Assembly (NCBI RefSeq): GCF_009729415.1
Contig: NZ_MPKW01000006.1
Coordinates: forward strand, 124,001 to 188,000
Direction: 5' to 3'
Length of the DNA: 64,000 nucleotides
Source: Mycolicibacterium sp. CBMA 234
GTDB taxonomy: Bacteria; Actinomycetota; Actinomycetes; Mycobacteriales; Mycobacteriaceae
Shown here piece after piece: positions 34,127-43,535 of the stretch. Below the pieces are notes generated by a model that made no database searches, was not told where the DNA came from, and was given only the letters and a program-made list of their open reading frames with translations. A program made the translations under genes and the position numbers. Numbering within the stretch: position 1 is the first letter of the stretch; each line of letters begins with the position of its first letter.

Positions 34127-35575
34127 GTGTCAATTACCAATCCACCCAGTGAGCATTCCGCTCGCGGTGTCGAAGAGCATGTCGAAAGCGACGAATACCT
34201 CGCGAAGCGACAGCTGAAGAAGGGCACCGCAGGCTGGCTGCTGCTGGCCGGTCTGGGTGTCAGCTACGTCATCTCCGGCGACTTCTCCGGCTGGAACTTC
34301 GGTCTGAAGCAGGGCGGGTTCGGCGGCCTGCTGATCGCCGTCGTGATCATCGCCGCCATGTACTTCTGCATGGTGCTGGGCTTGGCCGAGATGTCCTCCG
34401 CGTTGCCCGCAGCTGGAGGCGGCTACACCTTCGCCCGGCGAGCGCTAGGACCTTGGGGTGGATTCGCAACTGGCACAGCAATTCTCATCGAGTATTCGAT
34501 CGCTCCTGCCGCCATCGCCACGTTCATCGGCGGTTATGTCGAGTCTCTTGGACTATTCGGCATCCACAAGGGCTGGTGGGTGTACCTGGCGGCGTTCATC
34601 ATCTTCATCGGCTTCCACCTCGCCGGCGTCGGTGAGGCGTTGCGCCTGATGTTCGTCATCACCGCCATCGCCCTGCTGGGTCTGGTCATCTTCGCCGTCA
34701 ACGCCTTCGGCAGCTTCGACATCGCCAACCTGACCAACATCGCTCCCGATGCCGCAGTTGCTGGCGCGTCGTCCTTCCTGCCGCATGGCTACATGGGCAT
34801 CTGGGCCGCCATCCCGTTCGCCATCTGGTTCTTCCTGGCCGTCGAGGGTGTGCCGCTGGCCGCCGAGGAAACCGCCAACCCGGAGAAGAACGTGCCGCGC
34901 GGCATCATCGCCGCCATGCTGGTGCTGATCGTCACCTGCGTGACGGTGCTGTTCCTGGCCACCGGCGCCACGGGCGCGGACGCCATGTCGCAGGTCGACG
35001 ACCCGCTGGTGCAGGCTCTCGGCGGGCACGGCGGGGCGGCCAAGCTGGTCAACTACATCGGCCTGTTCGGTCTGATCGCCAGCTTCTTCTCGATCATCTA
35101 CGCCTACTCCCGGCAGACGTTCGCGCTGTCGCGTGCCGGCTACCTGCCGACCCGGTTGTCGGTGACCAACAAGCGCAAGGCCCCGACGCTCGCCCTGATC
35201 GTCCCCGGTTGCATCGCCTTCCTGCTGTCGCTGACGGGCAAGGGTGACCTGGTTCTGAACATGGCAGTTTTCGGCGCGGCGCTGAGCTACGTGCTGATGA
35301 TGATCAGCCACATCGTGCTGCGGGTCCGCGAGCCGGGTATGCACCGGCCGTACCGCACCCCGGGCGGCATCGTGACCACCGGGTTCGCGCTGGTCATCGC
35401 CGTCGTGGCCGTGATCTCGACCTTCGTGGTCGACCCGGTCGCCACGGGTTTGTGCCTGGCAGTATTCGCCGCGTTCATGCTGTACTTCGCGCTCTACAGC
35501 CGGCACCGTCTGGTGGCAAACTCGCCTGATGAAGAGTTCGCAATGCTCGCCGCAGCGGAGGAAGAACTGAAATGA
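34127..35575 (+). CDS. eat: Ethanolamine permease (APC superfamily)
   Basis: 482 residues from GTG 34127, six bases after CAGGAG. About twelve membrane helices with the ethanolamine permease pattern: GWLLLAGLGVSYVISGDFSGWN at helix 1, AAGGGYTFARRALGPWGG, and AVEGVPLAAEETANPEKNVPRG. It imports ethanolamine by cation-coupled transport. The stop overlaps the eutB start (ATGA), so permease, EutB and EutC are one coupled unit. Confidence 0.92.
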   Translation: MSITNPPSEHSARGVEEHVESDEYLAKRQLKKGTAGWLLLAGLGVSYVISGDFSGWNFGLKQGGFGGLLIAVVIIAAMYFCMVLGLAEMSSALPAAGGGYTFARRALGPWGGFATGTAILIEYSIAPAAIATFIGGYVESLGLFGIHKGWWVYLAAFIIFIGFHLAGVGEALRLMFVITAIALLGLVIFAVNAFGSFDIANLTNIAPDAAVAGASSFLPHGYMGIWAAIPFAIWFFLAVEGVPLAAEETANPEKNVPRGIIAAMLVLIVTCVTVLFLATGATGADAMSQVDDPLVQALGGHGGAAKLVNYIGLFGLIASFFSIIYAYSRQTFALSRAGYLPTRLSVTNKRKAPTLALIVPGCIAFLLSLTGKGDLVLNMAVFGAALSYVLMMISHIVLRVREPGMHRPYRTPGGIVTTGFALVIAVVAVISTFVVDPVATGLCLAVFAAFMLYFALYSRHRLVANSPDEEFAMLAAAEEELK

Positions 35576-36981
35576 AATACCAGCAGCGGGTTTCGGGGGT
35601 GAATTACACCTTCGACGGCCTCGTAGAACTCATGGCCAAGGCCACCCCGCTGCGCTCGGGTGACCAGTTGGCTGGGTGCGCGGCACACAGCGACGCTGAA
35701 CGTGCCGCCGCCGCGTGGGCACTGGCCGAGCTTCCGTTGGACACCTTCCTCAACGAAGCGGTGGTGCCCTACGAGACCGACGAAGTCACCCGACTCATCA
35801 TGGATTCCCATGACCGGCAGGCCTTCTCGGAGATCTCCCACCTGACGGTGGGAGGTTTCCGGGACTGGCTGCTGGACACGGTGGCCGGCGACGACGCCGC
35901 CACCCGGATCGCGGCCGTTGCACCCGGCATCACGCCGGAGATGGCAGCCGCGGTCTCGAAGATCATGCGGAACCAGGACCTGATCGCCGTCACCGCGGCC
36001 ACCCAGGTGCACGCAGCCTTCCGCACCACCCTCGGGTTGCCGGGCACGCTGGCCACCCGCCTGCAGCCCAACCATCCGACCGACGACCCGCGCGGCATCG
36101 CGGCCGCCGTGCTCGACGGGCTGCTGATGGGCTGCGGCGACGCCGTCATCGGCATCAACCCGGCGACCGACTCGCCGCAGGCCACCGCCGACCTGCTGCA
36201 CCTGCTCGACAACATCCGCAGCCGCTACGACATCCCGGCGCAGTCCTGCGTGCTCTCGCACATCACGACCACCATCGGCCTCATCGAGGCCGGTGCGCCG
36301 GTGGACCTGGTGTTCCAGTCCGTCGCCGGCACCGAGGGCGCCAACAAGGCCTTCGGTGTCGACATGGCACTGCTCTACGAAGGCAATGAGGCCGGACGCT
36401 CGCTGCACCGCGGCACCGTCGGCAATAACGTCATGTACCTGGAGACGGGGCAGGGCTCGGCGCTCAGCTCCGGCGCGCACCTCGGCACCGGCGGCCGCCC
36501 CGTCGATCAGCAGACCCTCGAGACCCGCGCCTACGGCGTGGCCCGCGCTCTCGACCCGCTGTTGGTCAACACCGTCGTCGGCTTCATCGGTCCCGAGTAC
36601 CTGTACGACGGACGGCAGATCATCCGGGCCGGGCTCGAGGACCACTTCTGTGGCAAGCTCCTCGGCCTGCCGATGGGTGTTGACGTCTGCTACACCAACC
36701 ACGCAGAAGCCGACCAGAACGACATGGACACGCTGCTGACGCTGTTGGCGGCGGCGGGCTGCGCCTTCGTCATCACGGTGCCGGGTGCCGACGACGTGAT
36801 GCTCGGCTACCAGAGCCTGTCCTTCCACGACGTGGTGGCAGTCCGGCGGACGCTTGGCCTGAAGCCGGCTCCGGAGTTCGATGCCTGGCTGAAGAAGGTC
36901 GGCATGACCGACGACAAGGGCCACCTGACCAAGTTCGACCTGCAGCGCTCGGCGCTGCGGGCGCTCACCGCGGCGGGATGA
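35572..36981 (+). CDS. eutB: Ethanolamine ammonia-lyase large subunit
   Basis: 469 residues, full family length. TIM-barrel subunit that binds ethanolamine and, with EutC, adenosylcobalamin, giving acetaldehyde and ammonia. Recognisable stretches: FDGLVELMAKATPLRSGDQLAG, GINPATDSPQAT, LSHITTTIGLIEAGAPVDLVFQSVAGTEGANKAFG and QGSALSSGAHLG. No EutA reactivase and no microcompartment shell genes are present. Overlaps both neighbours by four bases. Confidence 0.97.
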   Translation: MKYQQRVSGVNYTFDGLVELMAKATPLRSGDQLAGCAAHSDAERAAAAWALAELPLDTFLNEAVVPYETDEVTRLIMDSHDRQAFSEISHLTVGGFRDWLLDTVAGDDAATRIAAVAPGITPEMAAAVSKIMRNQDLIAVTAATQVHAAFRTTLGLPGTLATRLQPNHPTDDPRGIAAAVLDGLLMGCGDAVIGINPATDSPQATADLLHLLDNIRSRYDIPAQSCVLSHITTTIGLIEAGAPVDLVFQSVAGTEGANKAFGVDMALLYEGNEAGRSLHRGTVGNNVMYLETGQGSALSSGAHLGTGGRPVDQQTLETRAYGVARALDPLLVNTVVGFIGPEYLYDGRQIIRAGLEDHFCGKLLGLPMGVDVCYTNHAEADQNDMDTLLTLLAAAGCAFVITVPGADDVMLGYQSLSFHDVVAVRRTLGLKPAPEFDAWLKKVGMTDDKGHLTKFDLQRSALRALTAAG

Positions 36982-37754
36982 CGATGACCGAAGATCTGGC
37001 AATCCAGGAATTCTGGGACGAGCTCCGCAAGACCACCCAGGCCCGCATCGGGCTGGGGCGGGCCGGCAACGCGTTGCCTACCCGGGAGGTGCTCGAACTG
37101 TCCGCGGCTCACGCGGCCGCCCGGGACGCCGTGCACGAACCGCTCGACGTCGACGACATGGTCGCCCGTGTGCGTCAGGTCGGCATCGGCGAACCGGCGG
37201 TCGTCCGCAGCCGCGCCGAGTCGCGCAGCGAGTACCTGCGCCGTCCCGATCTGGGCCGGCTGCCGGACGAGCCTATGGACGTCCCGGAAACCCCGGCTGA
37301 TATCGGCTTCGTGCTGGCCGACGGGCTCTCGCCATATGCGCTGGCCAAACACGGCCCGGCGCTGCTGGCTGAGTTGGTGGCCACGCTGCGTGACGACTAC
37401 ACGCTGGCGCCACCGGTGATCGCCACGCAGGCTCGGGTCGCGCTGGGCGACCACGTCGGCGCGGCCGCGAAGGTCCGGACCCTGCTGGTCATCATCGGGG
37501 AGCGGCCTGGCCTCAGCGTTGCGGACAGCCTGGGTATCTACCTGACGCACCTGCCGATGCCGGGGCGCACCGACGCTGACCGCAACTGCATCTCGAACAT
37601 TCACCCGCCTGAAGGCCTTGGCTACACCGAGGCGGCGAGGGTCGCGGCGGGTTTGGTGTCGGGCGCCCGCGCCCTCGGCCGGTCCGGTGTCGACCTCAAA
37701 GACACATCTCGCGACACCTCGCTGGAAGCACCCGGCGCCGCTGAACTCACCTGA
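36978..37754 (+). CDS. eutC: Ethanolamine ammonia-lyase small subunit
   Basis: 258 residues. The family hallmarks are RTTQARIGLGRAGN-type N-terminus (here KTTQARIGLGRAGNALPT), SRAESRSEYLRRPDLGR, and the C-terminal GERPGLSVADSLGIYLTHLPMPGRTDADRNCISNI, which holds the cobalamin-binding half. Forms the B12-dependent lyase with EutB. An ATG two codons further in is an alternative start. The HAD lipoprotein gene follows after 14 bases, probably in the same transcript. Confidence 0.97.
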   Translation: MTMTEDLAIQEFWDELRKTTQARIGLGRAGNALPTREVLELSAAHAAARDAVHEPLDVDDMVARVRQVGIGEPAVVRSRAESRSEYLRRPDLGRLPDEPMDVPETPADIGFVLADGLSPYALAKHGPALLAELVATLRDDYTLAPPVIATQARVALGDHVGAAAKVRTLLVIIGERPGLSVADSLGIYLTHLPMPGRTDADRNCISNIHPPEGLGYTEAARVAAGLVSGARALGRSGVDLKDTSRDTSLEAPGAAELT

Positions 37755-37768
37755 TCCACTGGAGAACC

Positions 37769-39049
37769 GTGTCCCGCATTACCCGACTGGCCACTGCTGC
37801 ATTGGCCGGCCTCCTCGCCGTGTCCGGCTGCAGCAGTCACGACAGCACCCCGGCCGCGCAGTCGCCGACCGCCAGCAAGACGTCATGCCGCACGCTGGCG
37901 CAGAATTCGGCCTGGTACGGCGACAACCGGGACCGGATCGACGCGATGCTCGCCAAATTGGGCACCTGCGGCGCGGCCGGTTCGGTGACCGCGGGCGCGC
38001 CGCTGGCGTTGTTCGACTGGGACAACACCATCGTCAAGAACGACATCGGTGACGCCACGTTCTTCTGGATGGTGCGCAACGGCAAGCTGCGGGCACCTGC
38101 CGACGGCCCAGGCGGCAACTGGGCGTCCACCAGCACGTACCTGACGCCGCAGGCCGCCTCGGCTCTGAGCCGCGCCTGTGCCGCGGCCAAGCCGGGTCAG
38201 CCGATGCCGACCGACACGGACACCGCATGCGCCGACGAACTCGTGTCGGTCTACACGGACGCCAAGACGAAAGCCGGGGAACCCGCATTCGTGGGGTTCA
38301 ACGCGCGCCGCATGGAACCGGCGTACGCCTGGGCGGCACAGATGCAGGCCGGCTGGCGGGAGTCCGAGCTGACCGGGTTCGCACAGACGGCCCGCAAGGA
38401 AAACCTCGAGGCTCCTGAGGGCACCGAACAGAAGGTCGGCAGCGGCATGCAGACCGGCTGGGTCCGCTACTACCCGCAGATGCGCGACTTGGTGGAGAGC
38501 TTGCACGCCAACGGATTCGACGTGCGGATCATCTCGGCCTCGGCCGAACCGGTGGCTCGGGTGTGGGCCGAGGAGCTCGGTATCCCGGCCGATCATGTGA
38601 TGGGTGTGCGGACCGAACGCGACGGCGACATGCTGACGTCGCGACTGGTGCCCTGCGGTGGCGAAAACGCCATCACCTACATCGAGGGCAAGCGCTGCCG
38701 GGTCAACGAAGAGGTATTCGGGGTCAGCGGCCCCGCCGCGTTCGACCAACTGTCGGAACCCAAGCGCGCCGCCTTCGCCGCGGGCGACTCCGACACCGAC
38801 GTCACGTTCCTGACCGACGCCACCGCGCTGCGGCTGGTGCTCAACAGGAACAAGACCGAGGTGATGTGCAGCGCCTACGACAACGTTGACGGGAACTGGC
38901 TGGTCAACCCGATGTTCATCGATCCCAAGAAGCAGGGCGAGCCCTACGCCTGCGCAGCCAAGGGCTACATCGAGCCGACCGGCGCCAAGGGGCCGTTGCA
39001 CCGAGCGGACGGCGCCGTGGTGCCCGACCAGCAGGATCGGGTGTACTAA
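37769..39049 (+). CDS. HAD-family phosphatase, lipoprotein
   Basis: 426 residues from GTG after GGAGA. Signal peptide with lipobox LAVSGC (lipidated Cys21), so anchored outside the membrane. HAD motifs: I, FDWDNTIV (Asp83 nucleophile, Asp85); II, IISAS; IV, GDSDTDVTFL (about 339). The layout recalls phosphoserine/phosphocholine-phosphatase-type HAD enzymes. Placed right after eutC, it may release ethanolamine from phosphoethanolamine outside the cell for the permease; substrate is inference. Confidence 0.8.
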   Translation: MSRITRLATAALAGLLAVSGCSSHDSTPAAQSPTASKTSCRTLAQNSAWYGDNRDRIDAMLAKLGTCGAAGSVTAGAPLALFDWDNTIVKNDIGDATFFWMVRNGKLRAPADGPGGNWASTSTYLTPQAASALSRACAAAKPGQPMPTDTDTACADELVSVYTDAKTKAGEPAFVGFNARRMEPAYAWAAQMQAGWRESELTGFAQTARKENLEAPEGTEQKVGSGMQTGWVRYYPQMRDLVESLHANGFDVRIISASAEPVARVWAEELGIPADHVMGVRTERDGDMLTSRLVPCGGENAITYIEGKRCRVNEEVFGVSGPAAFDQLSEPKRAAFAAGDSDTDVTFLTDATALRLVLNRNKTEVMCSAYDNVDGNWLVNPMFIDPKKQGEPYACAAKGYIEPTGAKGPLHRADGAVVPDQQDRVY

Positions 39050-39131
39050 GGCCTCGCCGAACGTGAGCCTGGGTACCAAGGATCAGCCGAAACCGGTACA
39101 CAAGCTCATGGTCGTGGCGTCTACCCGCGTT

Positions 39132-39161
39132 TTGACCTGCGGCGACGCCCGCAGGTAAGCT
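39132..39161 (+). promoter_or_regulatory. Probable rplM-rpsI promoter
   Basis: TTGACC (39132-39137), 18-base spacer, TAAGCT (39156-39161), a good sigma-A-type pair. It would give a 5' leader of about 130 bases before the rplM GTG, long enough for leader-mediated control of the L13-S9 operon. Confidence 0.5.
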
Positions 39162-39295
39162 CCTTCGTTGGTGCGCTGCAGGCCGTCAGGCCAGTAGTTC
39201 CCGGGTCACCGTCGGTCGCCGGGAAATACCAGGTCGCGTACTTGACCGACACCCGGATAGCACCGGGACTCAACCCGAGAAGAAGAGGTATAGCT

Positions 39296-39735
39296 GTGCC
39301 TACATTCACGCCGAAGGCGGGTGACACCACGCGTCAGTGGTACGTCATCGACGCCCAAGACGTGGTGCTCGGCCGGCTCGCCGTCGAAGCAGCCAAGCTG
39401 CTCCGCGGCAAGCACAAGCCGACATTCACGCCCAACTCCGATGAGGGTGACTTCGTCATCATCATCAACGCCGAGAAGATTGCCCTGTCGGGCAAGAAGC
39501 TCACCGACAAGTTTGCTTACCGTCACTCGGGTTTCCCGGGCGGTCTGAGCAAGCGCTCCATCGGCGAACAGCTGGTGAAGCACCCGACCCGCACCGTTGA
39601 GAACGCGATCGTCGGCATGCTCCCGCACAACAAGCTGGCGCGCCAGGTGCAGAAGAAGCTGAAGGTGTACGCGGGTCCTGATCATCCGCACGCCGCACAG
39701 CAGCCGATTCCTTACGAGATCAAGCAGGTGGCCCA

Positions 39736-39739
<4 letters not shown>
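39296..39739 (+). CDS. rplM: 50S ribosomal protein L13 (uL13)
   Basis: 147 residues from GTG 39296 with AGAAGAGG upstream, the length of the M. tuberculosis protein. Starts [29 protein letters not shown] and contains [10 protein letters not shown] and [21 protein letters not shown], all L13 hallmarks. Assembles early in the 50S subunit. Overlaps rpsI by four bases. Confidence 0.98.
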
Positions 39740-40239
<500 letters not shown>

Positions 40240-40254
40240 TCGTTCCTGCTCGTG

Positions 40255-40286
40255 GGCGGGCGTGTCGCAGTATGGACACGCCCGCC
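40255..40286 (+). terminator. Terminator of rplM-rpsI
   Basis: GGCGGGCGTGTC (40255-40266) pairs perfectly with GACACGCCCGCC (40275-40286), 8-nt loop, then TTCGGCGTTTC. It lies 15 bases after the rpsI stop, before glmM. Confidence 0.8.
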
Positions 40287-40346
40287 TTCGGCGTTTCATG
40301 GGGACTATCCCCGCGGTGATATTTGGGCTTTTCTGGAAAGGTGCGC

Positions 40347-41684
40347 ATGAGCCGGTTGTTCGGCACCGATGGAGTACGCGGCGTCGCAAACCGTGACCTG
40401 ACCGCAGAACTCGCGCTGGCCCTCGGGTCCGCCGCAGCACGACGGCTGTGTGCGACCGCAGGTACGGGGCGCCGGGTTGCGGTGGTTGGACGCGATCCCC
40501 GCGCCAGCGGCGAGATGCTGGAGGCTGCAGTCATCGCCGGTATCACCAGCGAGGGTGTCGACGTGCTGCGCGTCGGTGTGCTCCCGACGCCCGCGGTGGC
40601 CTACCTGACTGCCTCCTACGACGCCAACCTCGGCGTCATGATCTCCGCATCGCACAACCCCATGCCGGACAACGGCATCAAGATTTTTGGCGCCGGCGGG
40701 CACAAGCTCGACGACGACACCGAGGACCGCATCGCCGAATTGGTCGCTGCCGGACCGGGCACCCGTCCGACCGGTGCCGGCATCGGCCGGGTGCTCGATG
40801 CCGCCGACGCGATGGACCGCTACCTCACCCAGGCCGCGAAGGCCGCCGTGGCGCCGCTGGAGGGGCTGACCGTGGTCGTCGACTGCGCGAATGGCGCTGC
40901 CTCGGCCGCGGCCCCGCAGGCCTACCGGGCTGCGGGCGCGACGGTCATCGCCATCAATGCCGAGCCCACCGGGCTCAACATCAACGACGGCTGCGGCTCC
41001 ACCCACATGGCGGAGCTGCAGCAGGCCGTGATCGACCACGGAGCCGACCTGGGTCTGGCCCACGACGGTGACGCCGACCGCTGTCTGGCGGTCGATGCGG
41101 CGGGCATGCTCGTCGACGGCGACGCGATCATGGTGGTCCTGGCCTTGGCTATGCGCGACGCCGGTGAGTTGGTCTCAAACACGTTGGTAGCCACCGTGAT
41201 GAGCAACCTCGGTCTGCATCTGGCCATGCGCGAGGCCGGCATCGAGGTCCGCACCACGGGCGTGGGCGACCGGTATGTGCTGGAGGAGCTGCGGGCGGGC
41301 CGCTTCGCCCTCGGCGGCGAACAGTCCGGCCACATCGTGATGCCGGCGTTGTGCACCACCGGCGACGGCATCGTCACCGGCCTACGGCTGATGTCCCAGA
41401 TGGCGCACACGAAGACGTCGCTGGCTGATCTTGCCAAGCCCATGCAGACCTTGCCGCAGGTGCTGATCAACGTCGAGGTGGCTGACAAGGCCACGGTGGC
41501 GCAGGCGCCGGCGGTGCAGACCGCGGTCGCCGAGGCCGAAGCCGAACTTGGTGACACGGGCCGAATCCTGTTGCGCCCCTCGGGAACCGAGCAAGTGGTT
41601 CGGGTCATGGTGGAGGCCGCCGATGAGGACACCGCGAGGATGGTGGCATTCCGCGTGGCCGAGTCGGTCAGCGACCAGCCCTAG
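40347..41684 (+). CDS. glmM: Phosphoglucosamine mutase
   Basis: 445 residues. Converts glucosamine-6-P to glucosamine-1-P for peptidoglycan precursor synthesis. Active-site serine in [12 protein letters not shown] (about Ser102), metal-binding loop HDGDADRC (about 243), substrate loop GGEQSGHI, phosphate-binding [12 protein letters not shown]. Begins [15 protein letters not shown]. Follows rpsI, as in M. tuberculosis. Its stop overlaps the stop of a convergent small gene by three bases. Confidence 0.98.
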   Translation: MSRLFGTDGVRGVANRDLTAELALALGSAAARRLCATAGTGRRVAVVGRDPRASGEMLEAAVIAGITSEGVDVLRVGVLPTPAVAYLTASYDANLGVMISASHNPMPDNGIKIFGAGGHKLDDDTEDRIAELVAAGPGTRPTGAGIGRVLDAADAMDRYLTQAAKAAVAPLEGLTVVVDCANGAASAAAPQAYRAAGATVIAINAEPTGLNINDGCGSTHMAELQQAVIDHGADLGLAHDGDADRCLAVDAAGMLVDGDAIMVVLALAMRDAGELVSNTLVATVMSNLGLHLAMREAGIEVRTTGVGDRYVLEELRAGRFALGGEQSGHIVMPALCTTGDGIVTGLRLMSQMAHTKTSLADLAKPMQTLPQVLINVEVADKATVAQAPAVQTAVAEAEAELGDTGRILLRPSGTEQVVRVMVEAADEDTARMVAFRVAESVSDQP

Positions 41685-41947
41685 AGCGTTTTGGTGGGGA
41701 GCGTGGGCTTGCCCTCTGCGGGCATGTGGTCGCGATAGTCGGCGGCCTGATGTACGAGCGTCAGGTCGGCGTCGTCGAGCGGGATCCGGTGTGATCTGAC
41801 GACGTCGAGGACGGCGTCGAATCGACGCATCACCCGAGGTGTGGTGATCCCGAATTGTGCCAGCGACGCGTCGTTGGATGGTTCTGCACCCGAGGCGCAG
41901 CCCAGCACAAAAGTGAGGATTCCACGGTCGTACCAATCAAGGTGCAT
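41681..41947 (-). CDS. Small DUF3263-like putative HTH protein
   Basis: 88 residues from ATG 41947, preceded by GGAGAGGG. The stretch DRGILTF...[21 protein letters not shown] resembles the helical DUF3263 family (IL-F then FG---R---LD), a probable DNA-binding fold, but similarity is modest. It lies 27 bases downstream of sdaA on the same strand, so it is probably co-transcribed with it, and converges with glmM. Confidence 0.5.
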   Translation of the reverse strand: MHLDWYDRGILTFVLGCASGAEPSNDASLAQFGITTPRVMRRFDAVLDVVRSHRIPLDDADLTLVHQAADYRDHMPAEGKPTLPTKTL

Positions 41948-41974
41948 CGTTGTCTCCCTCTCCTGCAGCAAGAT

Positions 41975-43372
41975 TCAACATTCGACATAGTTCACCGGCA
42001 CATTGACCGCGAGGCCGCCGGTGGAGGTTTCCTTGTACTTCGACAGCATGTCGGCGCCGGTGGTTCGCATAGTCTCGATGACCTGATCCAGCGAGACGTA
42101 ATGCGCTCCGTCACCGCGGAGTGCCATTCGGGCCGCATTGATGGCCTTACCTGCTGAGATTGCATTGCGCTCGATGCACGGGACCTGGACGAGCCCCTGG
42201 ATGGGATCGCAGGTGAGTCCGAGGCTGTGCTCCATCGCGATCTCGGCGGCGTTCTCGACCTGTTCCGTTGTGCCACCGAGGATTTCGGCGAGTGCGCCCG
42301 CAGCCATCGAAGCGGCCGACCCAACCTCGCCCTGGCAGCCGACCTCGGCGCCGGAGATGGACGCCCGCTCCTTGTACAGCGAACCGATGGCTCCCGCAGT
42401 CAGGAGAAAACGCACCGCGGTGCCGTCAGGATCCTGGCGGCCGGCCCGGGTGTAGTGCACGGCGTAGTGCATCACCGCGGGCACGATGCCCGCGGCACCG
42501 TTGGTGGGAGCGGTGACGACCCGACCGCCGGACGCATTCTCCTCGTTGACTGCCAGCGCGACGAGATTCACCCAGTCCTCGGCGAATTCGGGCTGCTTGT
42601 TCCAATCCTCAGCGTTGAGACGCTCGAACCAGTCTCGGGCGCGGCGGCGCACCCGCATGGGCCCGGGCAGGTAGCCGTCGCGCGCGATGCCACGCACTTC
42701 GCACTCGACCATCACGTCGCGGATGTGCAGCAGTTGCGCCCGGACCTCATCGGAGGTTCGGGTCTCGCATTCGACGGCCAGCATGAGATCGCTGATGCTG
42801 CAATCACGTTGGTGGCAGAGCTCCAGCATTTCCTTGGCGGAGTCGAACGAGAGGGAGCGGCCCGCGGCGGTGCGGGCAGCGGGTGCACGGCTTTCGGCTT
42901 CGGTGACGACGAAACCGCCGCCGACGGAGAAGTAGGTCTGCTTGTGCAACTCGGCCCCATGCCCATCGAGTGCGGTCAGTGTCATGCCGTTCGGGTGGAA
43001 CGGCAGCACCGTCAACGGGCGCAGGATCATCTCGGCCTCGGTGAGCGCGACCGGGCGTAGCCCGGCGAGCATGATGTGGCCGCTGGCCCGGATCTCTTCG
43101 ACGCGTTGTTCCATGCGATCGGTCCGGATCTCCTCGGGGCGGTTGCCTTCGAGCCCGAGCAGGATCGCTGTCATGGTGCCGTGGCCGGCGCCGGTCGCCG
43201 CCAGTGAGCCGAAGAGATCGACCCGGACGTCCGCAACCCCGGCAGCGCCTCCGAAGGCGCCGATGGTGTGCAGATCATCGACGAATCGGGCCGCCGCCCG
43301 CATCGGTCCGACGGTGTGCGAACTCGACGGTCCGATGCCGACAGAGAACAGGTCGAACACGCTGATAGTCAC
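41975..43372 (-). CDS. sdaA: L-serine ammonia-lyase, iron-sulfur type
   Basis: 465 residues, single-chain form. Deaminates L-serine to pyruvate with a [4Fe-4S] cluster. Starts [24 protein letters not shown]. The C-terminal catalytic half has [16 protein letters not shown] and [19 protein letters not shown], with cluster cysteines. It ends VNYVEC: in this subtype the terminal Cys plugs the active site. Here it should finish betaine catabolism (glycine to serine by GlyA, serine to pyruvate by SdaA). Divergent from dgcA over a promoter containing the TRATATATYA motif. Confidence 0.96.
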   Translation of the reverse strand: MTISVFDLFSVGIGPSSSHTVGPMRAAARFVDDLHTIGAFGGAAGVADVRVDLFGSLAATGAGHGTMTAILLGLEGNRPEEIRTDRMEQRVEEIRASGHIMLAGLRPVALTEAEMILRPLTVLPFHPNGMTLTALDGHGAELHKQTYFSVGGGFVVTEAESRAPAARTAAGRSLSFDSAKEMLELCHQRDCSISDLMLAVECETRTSDEVRAQLLHIRDVMVECEVRGIARDGYLPGPMRVRRRARDWFERLNAEDWNKQPEFAEDWVNLVALAVNEENASGGRVVTAPTNGAAGIVPAVMHYAVHYTRAGRQDPDGTAVRFLLTAGAIGSLYKERASISGAEVGCQGEVGSAASMAAGALAEILGGTTEQVENAAEIAMEHSLGLTCDPIQGLVQVPCIERNAISAGKAINAARMALRGDGAHYVSLDQVIETMRTTGADMLSKYKETSTGGLAVNVPVNYVEC

Positions 43373-43416
43373 CGGAATCTCCCCTTTCGATGTCCGTAGA
43401 CGGGTTGATAGACGAG

Positions 43417-43435
43417 TGATATATTAGTTATATCA
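43417..43435. promoter_or_regulatory. Candidate GntR operator, site 1 (sdaA/dgcA)
   Basis: TGATATA-TTAGT-TATATCA is a perfect 7-bp inverted repeat that also contains the 10-mer TGATATATTA seen at three other promoters of this region. It lies between divergent sdaA and dgcA. Confidence 0.65.
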
Positions 43436-43535
43436 ATACGGTAGATCAGCATTCGTACCTGGTCAAGGGGTACTTGTGGGGTTGAAGACGACGTGTGAAC
43501 CACGTCCGAACCATCAGAAAGAAACGGACTCGCCC

